Source: Bordetella genomosp. 9 (GTDB taxonomy: Bacteria > Pseudomonadota > Gammaproteobacteria > Burkholderiales > Burkholderiaceae_B). Taken from it: a DNA stretch of 64,000 bases. Shown piece by piece: positions 49,082 through 58,286 of this stretch (its first letter is position 1; each line of letters starts with the position of its first letter). Below the pieces are notes generated by a model. The model did not search any database. It had not been told where the DNA came from and was given only the letters and a program-made list of their open reading frames with translations. Where the stretch lies: positions 3,534,001 through 3,598,000 of the forward strand of contig NZ_CP021109.1 in NCBI RefSeq assembly GCF_002119725.1, read 5' to 3'. The translations under genes and the position numbers were made by a program.

Positions 49082-50122
49082 TTGTCTTCCTCCGCCGATT
49101 CCCGCCTGGGCGCGCTGCGCGACTGGTTGCGCACCCTGCCCCACTCCCTGGCCCTGCAACCCGACACCCTGCGTCCGGCGTCCAGCGACGCCAGTTTCCG
49201 GCGCTATTTCCGCCTGGACGCCGCTGACGGCGCCGTCATCGTCATGGACGCGCCGCCGCCGCACGAGGACGTCCGCCCGTTCCTGCACGTGGGCGCCCTG
49301 CTGCGCGACGCCGGCCTGAACGTCCCCGCCGTGCTGGCGCAGGATCTGGAGCGCGGCTTCCTGCTGCTGTCCGACCTGGGCCCCTACACCTACTATCAGC
49401 GTATCCAGGACGGATGGGACGATACCCAGTTGCAAAAGCGCTATCGCGAGGCGCTGGCCGCGCTGGTGCGCATGCAACAGGCCTCGACACGGGGCCTGGC
49501 TTCCTATGATGCCGAGCGGTTGACAGCCGAACTGGAACTCTTCCCCGAGTGGTACGTTGCCCGGCACCACGGCGTCAGCCTGGCTCCGGACGAGCGCGAG
49601 CACTTGCGGGACGTGTTCGCATTGCTCTCGCGCGCCAATGCCGGCCAGCCCACGGTGCTGGTGCACCGGGACTTCCACTCCCCGAACCTGATGGCCTGCG
49701 AAGACCCCCGGCATGGGCCCAACCCCGGCATCATCGATTTCCAGGACGCGCTGGCCGGCCCCATCACCTATGACCTGGCCTCGCTGGTCACCGACGCCCG
49801 GACCACCTGGGAAGAGCCGCAGCAGCTGGATTGGGCGATACGCTATTGGGAAATGGCCCGCGCAGCGGGGCTGCCGGTGGATGCGGATTTCGCCGACTTC
49901 CACCGCGCCTACGAGTGGATGAGCCTGCAGCGCAATCTGCGCATACTGGGCGTGTTTGCGCGCCTGCATCATCGCGACGGCAAGCCGGGCTATCTGGGGC
50001 ATATTCCGCGTGTCAACGCCTACGTGCGCCAGGTCGCCGGACGCTACGGCGTCTTCGCGCCGCTGATGCGCCTGCTGGACAAGCTGGACGAGCGCCAGCC
50101 CACGGTCGGGTACACCTTCTGA
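49082..50122 (+). CDS. amgK: N-acetylmuramate/N-acetylglucosamine anomeric kinase
   Basis: Sugar kinase of the MurNAc recycling pathway that bypasses de novo UDP-MurNAc synthesis. The 346-residue aminoglycoside-phosphotransferase-fold protein has SSDASFRRYFRL, LLSDLGPYTYY, the catalytic VLVHRDFHSPNLM loop, the metal-binding IIDFQDALAGPITYDLASL, and EWMSLQRNLRILGVFARL. No ATG fits; TTG 49082 gives the family start. The stop overlaps the murU start (TGATG). It is divergent from lptD, the arrangement known for amgK-murU in Pseudomonas and betaproteobacteria. Confidence 0.92.
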   Translation: MSSSADSRLGALRDWLRTLPHSLALQPDTLRPASSDASFRRYFRLDAADGAVIVMDAPPPHEDVRPFLHVGALLRDAGLNVPAVLAQDLERGFLLLSDLGPYTYYQRIQDGWDDTQLQKRYREALAALVRMQQASTRGLASYDAERLTAELELFPEWYVARHHGVSLAPDEREHLRDVFALLSRANAGQPTVLVHRDFHSPNLMACEDPRHGPNPGIIDFQDALAGPITYDLASLVTDARTTWEEPQQLDWAIRYWEMARAAGLPVDADFADFHRAYEWMSLQRNLRILGVFARLHHRDGKPGYLGHIPRVNAYVRQVAGRYGVFAPLMRLLDKLDERQPTVGYTF

Positions 50123-50817
50123 TGCGCGCGATGATACTGGCGGCGGGCCGCGGGGAGCGCATGCGCCCCCTGACCGACACCGTGCCCAAGCCTTTGCTTC
50201 CCGCGGGCGGCAAGCCGTTGATCCTGTGGCATATCGAACGTCTCGTGGCCGCGGGCATGCGCGAAATCGTCATCAATCATGCCTGGCTGGGCGATCGGTT
50301 GGAAGCGGCGCTGGGCGACGGCAGCCGCGTCGGCGCACGGCTGCGCTACTCCCGCGAAGGCACCGCCCTGGAAACCGCGGGCGGTATCGCGCGCGCGCTG
50401 CCCATGCTGGGCGACGCCCCCTTCCTGGTGATCAACGGCGATGTGTGGTGCGACTGGAACCCGGCCCAGGCCCTCGAGCTCGCGCCGGATATCGACGCCA
50501 CCGGCCGTCGAGCCTGGCTGCTGCTGGTGGACAATCCCGAGCACCACCCCGAAGGAGATTTCCACTTGCGGTCCGATGGCGCGATCCACCCGAATGAAGG
50601 CCAGCGGCTGACCTTCTCGGGCATTGGCGTCTATCACCCCGCGCTGTTCGCCGCAATCGCGCCGGGTACGGCTGCACGCCTGGGTCCGCTGCTGACGCAA
50701 GCGATCGCGGACGATGCCGTGAGAGGCGCGCGCCATACGGGCAAATGGGTCGACGTCGGCACGCCCGAGCGCCTCGCGGCGCTGGACGCCGAGCTGGGCG
50801 CGGCGGCAAGCACCTAG
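50122..50817 (+). CDS. murU: N-acetylmuramate alpha-1-phosphate uridylyltransferase
   Basis: Makes UDP-MurNAc from MurNAc-1-phosphate, the step after AmgK in cell-wall recycling; this route is known to confer fosfomycin tolerance in Pseudomonas. The 231-residue nucleotidyltransferase has MILAAGRGERMRPLTDTVPK, KPLILWHIERLVAAG, ALETAGGI, FLVINGDVW and the metal Asp in GKWVDVGTPERL. The start overlaps the amgK stop. The pairing with amgK makes this assignment firmer than for a lone sugar nucleotidyltransferase. Confidence 0.92.
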   Translation: MRAMILAAGRGERMRPLTDTVPKPLLPAGGKPLILWHIERLVAAGMREIVINHAWLGDRLEAALGDGSRVGARLRYSREGTALETAGGIARALPMLGDAPFLVINGDVWCDWNPAQALELAPDIDATGRRAWLLLVDNPEHHPEGDFHLRSDGAIHPNEGQRLTFSGIGVYHPALFAAIAPGTAARLGPLLTQAIADDAVRGARHTGKWVDVGTPERLAALDAELGAAAST

Positions 50818-51063
50818 ACGCCCTCCGCGCGCCGCCGCAAAAACCGGCGGCGCCCGCAGCGCGGATATTTCACAATATCAAGGTGCGCAACCAGGCTTGT
50901 CGAAATGGCGAAGCCTCGGCGGCTCGGGTTATTCTTTAACGCTTTGACTACGCTCACGGCGGCAGCGCACTGGATGCGCGGCGCCCAGGCAATCACTGCC
51001 CGGCCGCGGCGCCGCAAAGGTCCCGGCGCAAAAGGGCACGGCTTTGTTTTTTGGATGGATGGG
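50818..51063. other. Intergenic region after murU
   Basis: CGCCGCCG at about 50830 pairs with CGGCGGCG at about 50845 around a short A-rich loop. No T-run follows, so termination is uncertain. The rest holds no gene. TTATTCTTTAACG near 50930 is AT-rich and could hold the promoter of the next gene. Confidence 0.35.
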
Positions 51064-51765
51064 ATGTTCGGACGGTCGCAGCGCGCGGTTTTCAAACCTT
51101 CGGTTTATCAACCTGGAAAGCGCTCGCGCCGCATGCCGCGCTGGCTCGTGTTGCTGTTGGCCGGTGTGGTGATCGGCGCGGGAGGCGTGCTTTTCCTGCA
51201 GGCCAATTACGGCCCGCAGCGCCTCACCGTCGAACAATCCGAACAGTTGCACAGCGAGCTGAGCGCCGCCAACCTCGACCGCCAGCGCCTGCAGGGCCAG
51301 CTGGAAGAAGTCACGCAACAGCGCGACACCGCGCGCGCCACTCATGAAAAGCTGACCGCCGACCTGACCCAGGCGCGCCAGCAGATCGAAGCCTTGAATA
51401 AGGATCTGGCGCTGTTCGAGGCCGCCATTCCGCCCGACCCTCGCGGCGGCCCCATCGGTGTCCGCTCGGCGCAACTTGCGCGCCAGCCCGGCCAGTTGGA
51501 CTACCAGGTCCTGGTCATGCGGGACAAGAACACCACTGGCGTGCCATTCAAGGGCACCTTGCAGTTCGTTGTGGAAGGCCGCTACCCGAACGGCCGCAGC
51601 GGAACCGTTACGCCCGACCCCCTGCCCATGGACCTGGACCGCTACGAGCACATGGACGGCACCCTGACCCTGCCGGACGGCTTCCTCGCCCGCGCCGTGA
51701 CCATCAAGGTGCTCGATTCCGCGCAGAAACAGCAGGCCATGCGGATCTACTACGTGAAGGGCTGA
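51064..51765 (+). CDS. DUF6776-like membrane-anchored coiled-coil protein
   Basis: A 233-residue protein: short basic N-terminus, one membrane helix (about residues 29-51), a coiled-coil rich in Gln/Leu/Glu (about 60-115), and a C-terminal beta-type domain with DYQVLVMRDKNTTGVPFKGTLQF-like strands. Function unknown. Homologs in this position, near murU, are frequent in betaproteobacteria. The frame is open from 50905. I chose ATG 51064 because the sequence before it looks non-coding; ATG 51052 is also possible. It ends in a strong hairpin shared with the convergent cytochrome gene. Confidence 0.75.
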   Translation: MFGRSQRAVFKPSVYQPGKRSRRMPRWLVLLLAGVVIGAGGVLFLQANYGPQRLTVEQSEQLHSELSAANLDRQRLQGQLEEVTQQRDTARATHEKLTADLTQARQQIEALNKDLALFEAAIPPDPRGGPIGVRSAQLARQPGQLDYQVLVMRDKNTTGVPFKGTLQFVVEGRYPNGRSGTVTPDPLPMDLDRYEHMDGTLTLPDGFLARAVTIKVLDSAQKQQAMRIYYVKG

Positions 51766-51799
51766 CGCAGGCGGGGCAAACGCCCCGCCCCTGCGTCCT
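51764..51799. terminator. Bidirectional stem-loop between DUF6776 and cytochrome b561 genes
   Basis: ACGCAG(G)CGGGGC pairs with GCCCCG(CC)CCTGCGT around AAAC at 51765-51796. It lies between two convergent stops only 33 bases apart. T-runs are weak, so it may work as an RNA 3'-end stabiliser as well. Confidence 0.6.
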
Positions 51800-52344
51800 T
51801 ACAGCATCTTGCGCAGCGTGCCGTCCTTGAGCACAAACTGGTGCCAAAGGGCGGCCAATGCATGCAGGCCGATCAGGTAGTACAGGGCGTTGCCGATGAA
51901 TTCGTGCACGTCATGCACGGTTTGGCGAGCGGCATCGTCCGCGCCGACAATGGCGAACGATAGCCCGGTGCCCATGAGCGAAACCGGCCGGCCCGCAAAG
52001 TTGATCATCAAAATTCCCAACAGCGGCTGGGCGATCAGCAGGACATAAAACAACAAGTGCAGCCCCCGCGCACAGGCGGCGAAAACGCCTTGGCCCGCTT
52101 CCGCAGCCGGCACCCCGTGCACCAGCCGCCAGAACAGACGCACCACCGTCAGGACCAGCACCGACAGCCCCGCCCACACGTGGATACCCGTCCACAACGC
52201 ACGCGAATCGCTTCCACGCGGCCCGCGTACTTCGATGGCGAACAGGGCCAGCGCAACCAGTAGAAAAATCACCCAATGCAGGACGACGGCCGGACGGCTG
52301 TAACGGGCCAGGGGAACGGCGGCGGCCGATGACGGTGCGGACAT
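51799..52344 (-). CDS. Cytochrome b561 family protein
   Basis: A 181-residue inner-membrane diheme b-type cytochrome with four helices. Likely heme ligands are His in VVLHWVIF, GIHVWAGL, GLHLLFYVL and VHDVHEFIG/GLHALAALWH. Relatives such as YodB/CybB oxidise quinol and pass electrons to superoxide or to electron-transfer partners; the partner here is unknown. It is convergent with the DUF6776 gene. Confidence 0.9.
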   Translation of the reverse strand: MSAPSSAAAVPLARYSRPAVVLHWVIFLLVALALFAIEVRGPRGSDSRALWTGIHVWAGLSVLVLTVVRLFWRLVHGVPAAEAGQGVFAACARGLHLLFYVLLIAQPLLGILMINFAGRPVSLMGTGLSFAIVGADDAARQTVHDVHEFIGNALYYLIGLHALAALWHQFVLKDGTLRKML

Positions 52345-52528
52345 CTTTCACTCCTGTGGCAACGAAAACGATGCGCCAGTTTATCCCGCGCCGTCACCAC
52401 CTACCGCACAAACCACCAGACTCGAAAGCAAGCCGCACTTCAGGTGTGCCTCCAAAGCCACAGCCAAAGCCAAAGCCAAAGCCACGGCCAACAGCCACAG
52501 CACCACACCCCCAAAGCCCCCAGCCGCC
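52345..52528. repeat. Intergenic region with AAAGCC-type microsatellite
   Basis: Between the cytochrome gene and dnaJ, the stretch 52451-52500 consists of imperfect repeats of a CCAAAG/CCACAG hexamer (CCAAAG three to four times in tandem). No gene is supported. An open frame across it is Pro/Lys-rich only because of the repeat. Such hexamers can vary in number by slippage. Confidence 0.55.
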
Positions 52529-52529
52529 A

Positions 52530-52620
52530 CCCGATCCAGGACGCGCGGATCCGGCTCCGCCGGTCCGCTGCGTCGCCCCCCTAGAGGGGGGAAGCGCGTT
52601 AGCGCTTCGGGGGGTGGGTC
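52530..52620 (-). repeat. Dispersed palindromic repeat, single copy
   Basis: On the minus strand this reads CCGAAGCGC, CGCGCTTCCCCC, GGGGGCGACGC, then the palindrome GCGGACCGGC-xxx-GCCGGATCCGC (52545-52568). It matches the first unit of the array at 27264-27330. It lies just after the dnaJ stop, a typical location for REP-like elements. Confidence 0.8.
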
Positions 52621-52621
52621 T

Positions 52622-53746
52622 CTAACTAAAGAATTCCTTCACCCGGTCCGTCCAGGACTTGCTTTGCGGCGAGTGGCGGTCGCCGCCGTCGTTCAGCGAA
52701 GCCTCGAACTGGCGCAGGATGTTCTTTTGCTCTTCGCTCAAACGCACGGGCGTTTCCACCACGACGTGGCAATACAGATCGCCGGGATAGGTGCCCCGGA
52801 CGCCGCGGATGCCCTTGCCGCGCAGACGGAAGGTCTTGCCCGACTGGGTGCCTTCCGGAATCGTGATCTCCGCCTTGCCGCCCAGCGTGGGGACCTGCAG
52901 TTCGCCGCCCAGCGCCGCCGTGGTGAAGGGAATCGTCAGCTCGCAATGCAGGTCATCGCCATCGCGCTGGAAGATCTTGTGCGGCTTGATATGGATTTCG
53001 ACGTACAGGTCTCCCGGAGGCCCGCCGTTCAGGCCCGGCTCGCCATTGCCCGCGGAGCGGATGCGCATGCCGTCGTCGATACCCGCCGGAATCTTCACCT
53101 GCAGGGTCTTGTTGCGGCGGATGCGCCCCACCCCGTCGCAGTTCACGCAGGGATCAGTGATTTCCTTGCCGCTGCCGTGGCAGGTCGGGCAGGTCTGCTG
53201 CACGCTGAAAAAGCCCTGCTGCATACGCACCACCCCGGAACCGCCGCAGGTGCGGCAGGTCTTGGGCGAGGTGCCCGGCTTGGCGCCGGAACCGTGGCAG
53301 ACTTCGCAATTTTCCCAGCTGGGCACGCGGATCTCGGTGTCGAAACCATGGGCCGCCTGCTCCAACGTGATTTCCAGGGCGTACTTCAGATCCGCGCCGC
53401 GGTAGACCTGCGGCCCGCCGCCGCGGCGCGCCGCGCCGCCGAAGATTTCGCCGAAGATGTCGCCGAAGGCGTCCGCAAATCCGCCGCCCATGCCCGCGCC
53501 CATGCCGCCCGCGGCATTGGGGTCGACGCCGGCATGGCCGTAGCGGTCGTAAGCGGCTCGCTTCTGGTCATCGGTCAGGACTTCGTAGGCCTCTTTGGCC
53601 TCCTTGAACTTTTCCTCGGCCTCTTTGTTGTCCGGATTGCGGTCCGGATGGTATTTCATGGCCAGCTTGCGATAGGCCTTCTTGATCTCGTCGTCCGAGG
53701 CGTTCTTGGCGACGCCCAGAATCTCGTAATAGTCACGTTTTGCCAT
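52622..53746 (-). CDS. dnaJ: Chaperone DnaJ
   Basis: Hsp40 co-chaperone that delivers substrates to DnaK. The 374-residue protein has the J domain with YHPDRNP (HPD motif), the Gly/Phe region ([20 protein letters not shown]), and four CxxCxGxG zinc repeats ([42 protein letters not shown]). The substrate-binding domain completes it. It follows dnaK after 151 bases with a stem-loop between them. Confidence 0.98.
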   Translation of the reverse strand: MAKRDYYEILGVAKNASDDEIKKAYRKLAMKYHPDRNPDNKEAEEKFKEAKEAYEVLTDDQKRAAYDRYGHAGVDPNAAGGMGAGMGGGFADAFGDIFGEIFGGAARRGGGPQVYRGADLKYALEITLEQAAHGFDTEIRVPSWENCEVCHGSGAKPGTSPKTCRTCGGSGVVRMQQGFFSVQQTCPTCHGSGKEITDPCVNCDGVGRIRRNKTLQVKIPAGIDDGMRIRSAGNGEPGLNGGPPGDLYVEIHIKPHKIFQRDGDDLHCELTIPFTTAALGGELQVPTLGGKAEITIPEGTQSGKTFRLRGKGIRGVRGTYPGDLYCHVVVETPVRLSEEQKNILRQFEASLNDGGDRHSPQSKSWTDRVKEFFS

Positions 53747-53835
53747 GATCTTCCAGAGGCTTTTTTCTCTCGGGAGAGCCGCCGCGTTAGCCGGGACGAC
53801 CCCGCGCCGACAAAAACCCGTCGCTCATACGACCG

Positions 53836-53869
53836 CGCCCGGGACCGGAAATACATCCGGTCCCGGGCG
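53836..53869 (-). other. Strong stem-loop between dnaK and dnaJ
   Basis: CGCCCGGGACCGGA and TCCGGTCCCGGGCG form a perfect 14-bp stem with loop AATACA. No T-run follows on the minus strand, so it is probably not a simple terminator. It could lower dnaJ expression relative to dnaK or protect the dnaK mRNA 3' end. Confidence 0.7.
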
Positions 53870-53897
53870 TTGCACCGTCATGCCGCGTTGCCGCTCA

Positions 53898-55823
53898 TCA
53901 CTGGTCGCGCTTGACTTCCTTGAAGTCGGCATCGACCACGTTGTCGTCGGCCGGCTTGGCGTTGTCGGCGGCCGTTTGCGACTGAGCCGCCTGTTGCGCC
54001 TGCATGTCGGCGTACATCTTCTCGCCCAGCTTCTGCGAGGCGGTGGACAGGGCCTGCACCTTCGCGTCGATGGCCGCCTTGTCGCCGTCCTTCAGCGTCG
54101 CTTCCAGGTCCTTGATGGCGTTCTCGATGTTTTCCTTTTCGGATGCATCGAGCTTGTCGCCATACTCGCTCAGCGACTTGCGAGTGGCGTGCACCAGCGC
54201 ATCGCCCTGGTTGCGGGCCTGCGCCAGTTCGGCCAGACGATGGTCCTCGTCGGCGTTGGCCTCGGCGTCCTTCACCATGCGCTGGATCTCTTCTTCCGAC
54301 AGACCCGAGTTCGCCTTGATGGTGATCTTGTTTTCCTTGCCCGTGCCCTTGTCCTTCGCGGACACGTGCAGGATGCCGTTGGCGTCGATGTCGAAGGTCA
54401 CTTCGATCTGCGGCACGCCGCGCGGCGCCGGCGGAATGCCTTCCAGATTGAACTCGCCCAGCGCCTTGTTGCCCGCGGCAATTTCTCGCTCGCCCTGGAA
54501 GACCTTGATGGTCACCGCCGGCTGGTTATCGTCTGCCGTGGAGAACGTTTGCGAGAAACGGGTCGGGATGGTCGTGTTCTTCTGGATCATCTTGGTCATG
54601 ACGCCGCCCAGGGTTTCGATACCCAGCGACAGCGGCGTCACGTCAAGCAGCAGCACGTCCTTGCGATCGCCCGACAGCACGGAACCCTGGATCGCGGCGC
54701 CCGCGGCCACGGCTTCGTCCGGGTTCACGTCCTTGCGCGGATCGCGGCCGAAGAATTCCTTGACCTTCTCCTGCACCTTGGGCATGCGGGTCATACCGCC
54801 GACCAGGATGACGTCGTCGATTTCCGACACCTTGACGCCCGCATCCTTGATGGCGATGCGGCACGGCTCGATGGTGCGTTCGATCAGGTCTTCCACCAGC
54901 GCTTCCAGCTTGGCCCGCGTGATCTTCAGGTTCAGGTGCTTGGGACCCGACGCGTCGGCCGTGATGTACGGCAGGTTGATCTCGGTCTGCTGGCTGGACG
55001 AAAGTTCGATCTTGGCCTTTTCGGCGGCTTCCTTCAGGCGCTGCAGGGCCAGCACGTCCTTCGACAGATCGACGCCCTGCTCTTTCTTGAACTCGCCGAT
55101 GATGTAGTCGATGATGCGCTGGTCGAAGTCTTCGCCGCCCAGGAAGGTATCGCCGTTGGTCGACAGCACTTCGAACTGCTTCTCGCCGTCCACGTCGGCG
55201 ATTTCGATGATCGAGATATCGAACGTACCGCCGCCCAGGTCGTACACCGCGATCTTGCGGTCACCCTTTTCGGACTTGTCCAGGCCGAACGCCAGCGCGG
55301 CCGCGGTCGGCTCGTTGATGATGCGCTTGACTTCCAGGCCGGCGATGCGGCCGGCGTCCTTGGTCGCCTGGCGCTGGCTGTCGTTGAAGTAGGCCGGCAC
55401 CGTGATCACGGCTTCGGTGACTTCCTCGCCCAGGTAATCCTCGGCGGTCTTCTTCATCTTGCGCAGCACTTCGGCGGACACCTGCGGCGGCGCCAGCTTC
55501 TTGCCATGCGCTTCCACCCACGCATCGCCGTTGTCCGCCTTGACGATCTTGTAGGGCATCAGGTTGATGTCCTTCTGCACCTCTTTTTCTTCGTATTTCC
55601 GGCCGATCAGGCGCTTGACGGCATACAGGGTGTTCTTGGGGTTGGTCACGGCCTGGCGCTTCGCAGGCGCGCCGACCAGGATCTCGCCGTCATCCATGTA
55701 GGCGATGATGGAAGGCGTGGTGCGCGCGCCTTCGGCGTTTTCGATGATCCGGACCTGGCTGCCATCCATCACAGCCACGCAGCTGTTGGTGGTACCCAGG
55801 TCGATGCCGATGATCTTGCTCAT
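53898..55823 (-). CDS. dnaK: Chaperone DnaK (Hsp70)
   Basis: Main Hsp70. The 641-residue protein begins [16 protein letters not shown], with [34 protein letters not shown] and [15 protein letters not shown] signatures (seen as [14 protein letters not shown]). The substrate domain has [17 protein letters not shown], and the lid ends [12 protein letters not shown]. It has its own sigma-32 promoter, overlapping the end of the upstream thioredoxin-like gene. Confidence 0.98.
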   Translation of the reverse strand: MSKIIGIDLGTTNSCVAVMDGSQVRIIENAEGARTTPSIIAYMDDGEILVGAPAKRQAVTNPKNTLYAVKRLIGRKYEEKEVQKDINLMPYKIVKADNGDAWVEAHGKKLAPPQVSAEVLRKMKKTAEDYLGEEVTEAVITVPAYFNDSQRQATKDAGRIAGLEVKRIINEPTAAALAFGLDKSEKGDRKIAVYDLGGGTFDISIIEIADVDGEKQFEVLSTNGDTFLGGEDFDQRIIDYIIGEFKKEQGVDLSKDVLALQRLKEAAEKAKIELSSSQQTEINLPYITADASGPKHLNLKITRAKLEALVEDLIERTIEPCRIAIKDAGVKVSEIDDVILVGGMTRMPKVQEKVKEFFGRDPRKDVNPDEAVAAGAAIQGSVLSGDRKDVLLLDVTPLSLGIETLGGVMTKMIQKNTTIPTRFSQTFSTADDNQPAVTIKVFQGEREIAAGNKALGEFNLEGIPPAPRGVPQIEVTFDIDANGILHVSAKDKGTGKENKITIKANSGLSEEEIQRMVKDAEANADEDHRLAELAQARNQGDALVHATRKSLSEYGDKLDASEKENIENAIKDLEATLKDGDKAAIDAKVQALSTASQKLGEKMYADMQAQQAAQSQTAADNAKPADDNVVDADFKEVKRDQ

Positions 55824-55884
55824 GATGGATTACCTTGAATGGGTCGGTTTTCGTTGAATTGTGAAAAAAGCTCGGTTATCGAAT

Positions 55885-55912
55885 AAGTGGGGCTGCCGTC
55901 AGGGTTTTCAAG
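55885..55912 (-). promoter_or_regulatory. Sigma-32 heat-shock promoter of dnaK
   Basis: CTTGAAA (55906-55912), a 13-base spacer and CCCCACTT (55885-55892) match the sigma-32 consensus. The -35 box overlaps the stop codon of the thioredoxin-like gene. The -10 lies about 62 bases before the dnaK ATG. Confidence 0.85.
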
Positions 55913-56294
55913 CCTTGTCCTCGCGCAGGCGCCGCACCGCATCGGAAAACTGCGGCAGGCCCGGCCAGCCGGTGATCCGCCCCAGCCGCTTGCCATTGCG
56001 ATACATGACGAAAGTGGGCACGCCGTGCAGCGAGAACCGGCGCCCCAGCGCCACGTCGGCGTAGACGTCGGCCTGGAACCACGTCAAGCCCAGGCCCAGC
56101 AGCTTGTCCTGGTGAAGGATTGCCGTCTGCTTGAACAGATTGCAGTTGTAGCAGTCCTTGCCCCACAGGAACACGCAACGCAGATCATCCCCGGGCGCCT
56201 GTACGACCTCGCGGTCGAAGCCGTCGCTGTCGACGGGCCGCATGCCGAACAGCTCGAAAACCTGGGAAGGATCAAACGCCTGCGCGCTGGACAT
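55908..56294 (-). CDS. Thioredoxin-fold protein
   Basis: A 128-residue cytoplasmic thioredoxin-fold protein between grpE and dnaK. The redox motif is C48-Y-N-C51 in LWGKDCYNCNLFKQ and the cis-proline is in GVPTFVMYRNGKRLG. No signal peptide is seen. Its location, 12 bases after grpE and directly before the dnaK promoter, suggests heat-shock co-expression from the grpE promoter. A role in keeping chaperone clients or DnaJ zinc cysteines reduced is speculation. Confidence 0.85.
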   Translation of the reverse strand: MSSAQAFDPSQVFELFGMRPVDSDGFDREVVQAPGDDLRCVFLWGKDCYNCNLFKQTAILHQDKLLGLGLTWFQADVYADVALGRRFSLHGVPTFVMYRNGKRLGRITGWPGLPQFSDAVRRLREDKA

Positions 56295-56306
56295 GGAAGA
56301 CTCCGT

Positions 56307-56900
56307 TCAGCTCTGCGGCCCCGCGGAAACCACCACCAGCGCGGGGCGCAGCACGCGGTCCGCAATGAGATAGCCTTTTTGCAGGGTCTGCACGATGGTA
56401 TTGGCCGGCTGCTCGGAGGGCGCCGACGAAATCGCCTGGTGCTGGTGCGGATCGAACTTGGCGCCCACTTCGGGAGCGATCTCCATCAGCCGGTTGCGCT
56501 CGAACGCGGCGGTCAGCTGCTTGAGCGTGGCTTCCACCCCTTCGCGAAGGGTTTCCAGGCTCTGCTCCTGCTGCGCCAGCGCGGCTTCCAGGCTGTCCTT
56601 CACGGGGACCAGGCTCTCGGCGAAGGACTCGATGCCGAACTTGTGCGCCTTGGAAACGTCTTCCTGAGCCCGGCGGCGAATATTTTCCGCATCGGCGCGG
56701 GTACGCAGCAACAGATCGTAGTGCTCGTCCGCCTTGGCCTTGGCCGCTTCCAGCTGGGCGCGCAGATCGGCGACGAGATCCGGTTGCGTGTCCGCGCCTT
56801 CCGCGGCGGGCGCCGCCGCCGCGGTCTCGGCCTTGTCGGCCGGCTCGGCGGCTGCGTCGATATCGGGCCTATTCTCGGCAGGCTCGTTCTGTGCCGTCAT
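56307..56900 (-). CDS. grpE: Nucleotide exchange factor GrpE
   Basis: Releases ADP from DnaK. The 197-residue protein has an acidic disordered start (to about 45), a long coiled coil ([20 protein letters not shown]), [14 protein letters not shown], the four-helix part with [14 protein letters not shown], and a C-terminal beta domain with [10 protein letters not shown] and [18 protein letters not shown] sigma-32 promoter precedes it. Confidence 0.96.
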   Translation of the reverse strand: MTAQNEPAENRPDIDAAAEPADKAETAAAAPAAEGADTQPDLVADLRAQLEAAKAKADEHYDLLLRTRADAENIRRRAQEDVSKAHKFGIESFAESLVPVKDSLEAALAQQEQSLETLREGVEATLKQLTAAFERNRLMEIAPEVGAKFDPHQHQAISSAPSEQPANTIVQTLQKGYLIADRVLRPALVVVSAGPQS

Positions 56901-56937
56901 GGATATTCCTCCGGTAAACGAATGACGTTCGCGACCT

Positions 56938-56965
56938 GTATGGGGTCCAATGCCCCCTTTTCAAG
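56938..56965 (-). promoter_or_regulatory. Sigma-32 heat-shock promoter of grpE
   Basis: CTTGAAA (56959-56965), 13 bases, and CCCCATAC (56938-56945) match the sigma-32 consensus almost perfectly, about 38 bases before the grpE ATG. Confidence 0.9.
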
Positions 56966-57159
56966 GCGGGTCAATGGAGACGGGCCGGTATTTCTTCAAC
57001 CCCGGCGTCCGGACTTTTACCGATAGGCGCGGGTCACCGCACCAGCGTCGGGGCCCCTCCCCGGATTTCGCCGGGCCGCATTCTAGCCTGTCCCCGTTTG
57101 AAGGGTACGGGGAGGACCGGCGCCGGCCGAGCGGGCGCCCTGGCGCCCGGCGCCACGAA

Positions 57160-58239
57160 TCAGCCCTGAACCGGCCAGCCTTGCAGATTGCGCTGGACCA
57201 GTTCGGCCAGCGCGGCGATCCAGGTCTCGTCGTCGTTGACCGCAGGGATATAGCGCAGGCGGCGGCCGCCGGCCGCGATGAAGGCGTCGCGGCACTCGAC
57301 CTGGATCTCTTCCAGCGTTTCAAGGCAATCCGCGACAAAGCCCGGGCAGACCACGTCAATTTCCGTCACCCCTTCCTGGGCCAGCTGGATAAGCGTCGGC
57401 GCGGTATAGGGTTCCAGCCATCTTGCGGTGCCGAAGCGGCTCTGGAAGGTCACCGCCGCCTGCTCGGGCATCAGGCCCAAACGTTCGCGGAGCAGGCGCC
57501 CGGTGCGCAGGCAGTCCTGGTAATACGGGTCTCCCAGTTCCACCGAATATCTGGGCAGGCCGTGAAAACTCATGACCAATTTCTGGGGCCGCCCATGCTC
57601 CGCCCAATAGCGTTCGATCCGCCCCACCACGGCCGCCAGATAGCCGCCGTCGTCGTGGAAGCGCTTGACGAAGCGCAATTCCGGCTGGTCGCGCAGCCGG
57701 GCGGCGTAGGCCGCGACGGCGTCCACGGCGGTAGCTGTGGTGCTGGCCGCGTATTGCGGATACAGCGGCATCACCAGTATCCGTTCGCAGCCGCGCCGCC
57801 GCAGGGCGGTCACCGCCTCCGCCACCGAAGGCTGGCCGTAGCGCATGCCCAGCTCAACCTCGACATGGACACCCCGGGCGCTCAGCGCGCGGCTGACACC
57901 CTGCGCCTGGCGGCGGCTGTAGACCATCAGCGGCGAGCCCTCGTCCATCCAGATTCCCTGGTATCGCGGCACGAGCTTCTTGGGCCTGAGCGTCAGCACG
58001 AGCCCGTGCAGGATCGGCCACCACAGGTAGCGGGGAATCTCGATGACGCGCGGGTCGGACAGGAATTCGGCCAGGTAGCGGCGGATCTCGCGGGCGGTGG
58101 GCGCCTGCGGCGTGCCGAGGTTGACCAAGAGCACGCCGGTCTTGCCGGGACCGGTCGTCTGTTCCTCGAAAGGATCCGCCTGCTCGGGTTCGGGCAGGAA
58201 ACGCTCGGGCCACAAGTACTTGAACGCACGCAGGAACAC
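57160..58239 (-). CDS. hemH: Ferrochelatase
   Basis: Inserts Fe(II) into protoporphyrin IX, the last step of heme synthesis. The 359-residue protein has GVLLVNLGTPQAPT, GSPLMVYSRRQAQ, MRYGQPSV, LVMPLYPQYAASTT, the catalytic His in MSFHGLPR, and the Glu of CLETLEEI with VVCPGFVADC. It lies between grpE and hrcA on the same strand, 47 bases after hrcA, so it may be read with hrcA. Confidence 0.96.
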   Translation of the reverse strand: MFLRAFKYLWPERFLPEPEQADPFEEQTTGPGKTGVLLVNLGTPQAPTAREIRRYLAEFLSDPRVIEIPRYLWWPILHGLVLTLRPKKLVPRYQGIWMDEGSPLMVYSRRQAQGVSRALSARGVHVEVELGMRYGQPSVAEAVTALRRRGCERILVMPLYPQYAASTTATAVDAVAAYAARLRDQPELRFVKRFHDDGGYLAAVVGRIERYWAEHGRPQKLVMSFHGLPRYSVELGDPYYQDCLRTGRLLRERLGLMPEQAAVTFQSRFGTARWLEPYTAPTLIQLAQEGVTEIDVVCPGFVADCLETLEEIQVECRDAFIAAGGRRLRYIPAVNDDETWIAALAELVQRNLQGWPVQG

Positions 58240-58286
58240 GCGGATTACCTCGTCAGCCGCCCCCGCGACAGGGCCGTGCCGCTTGA

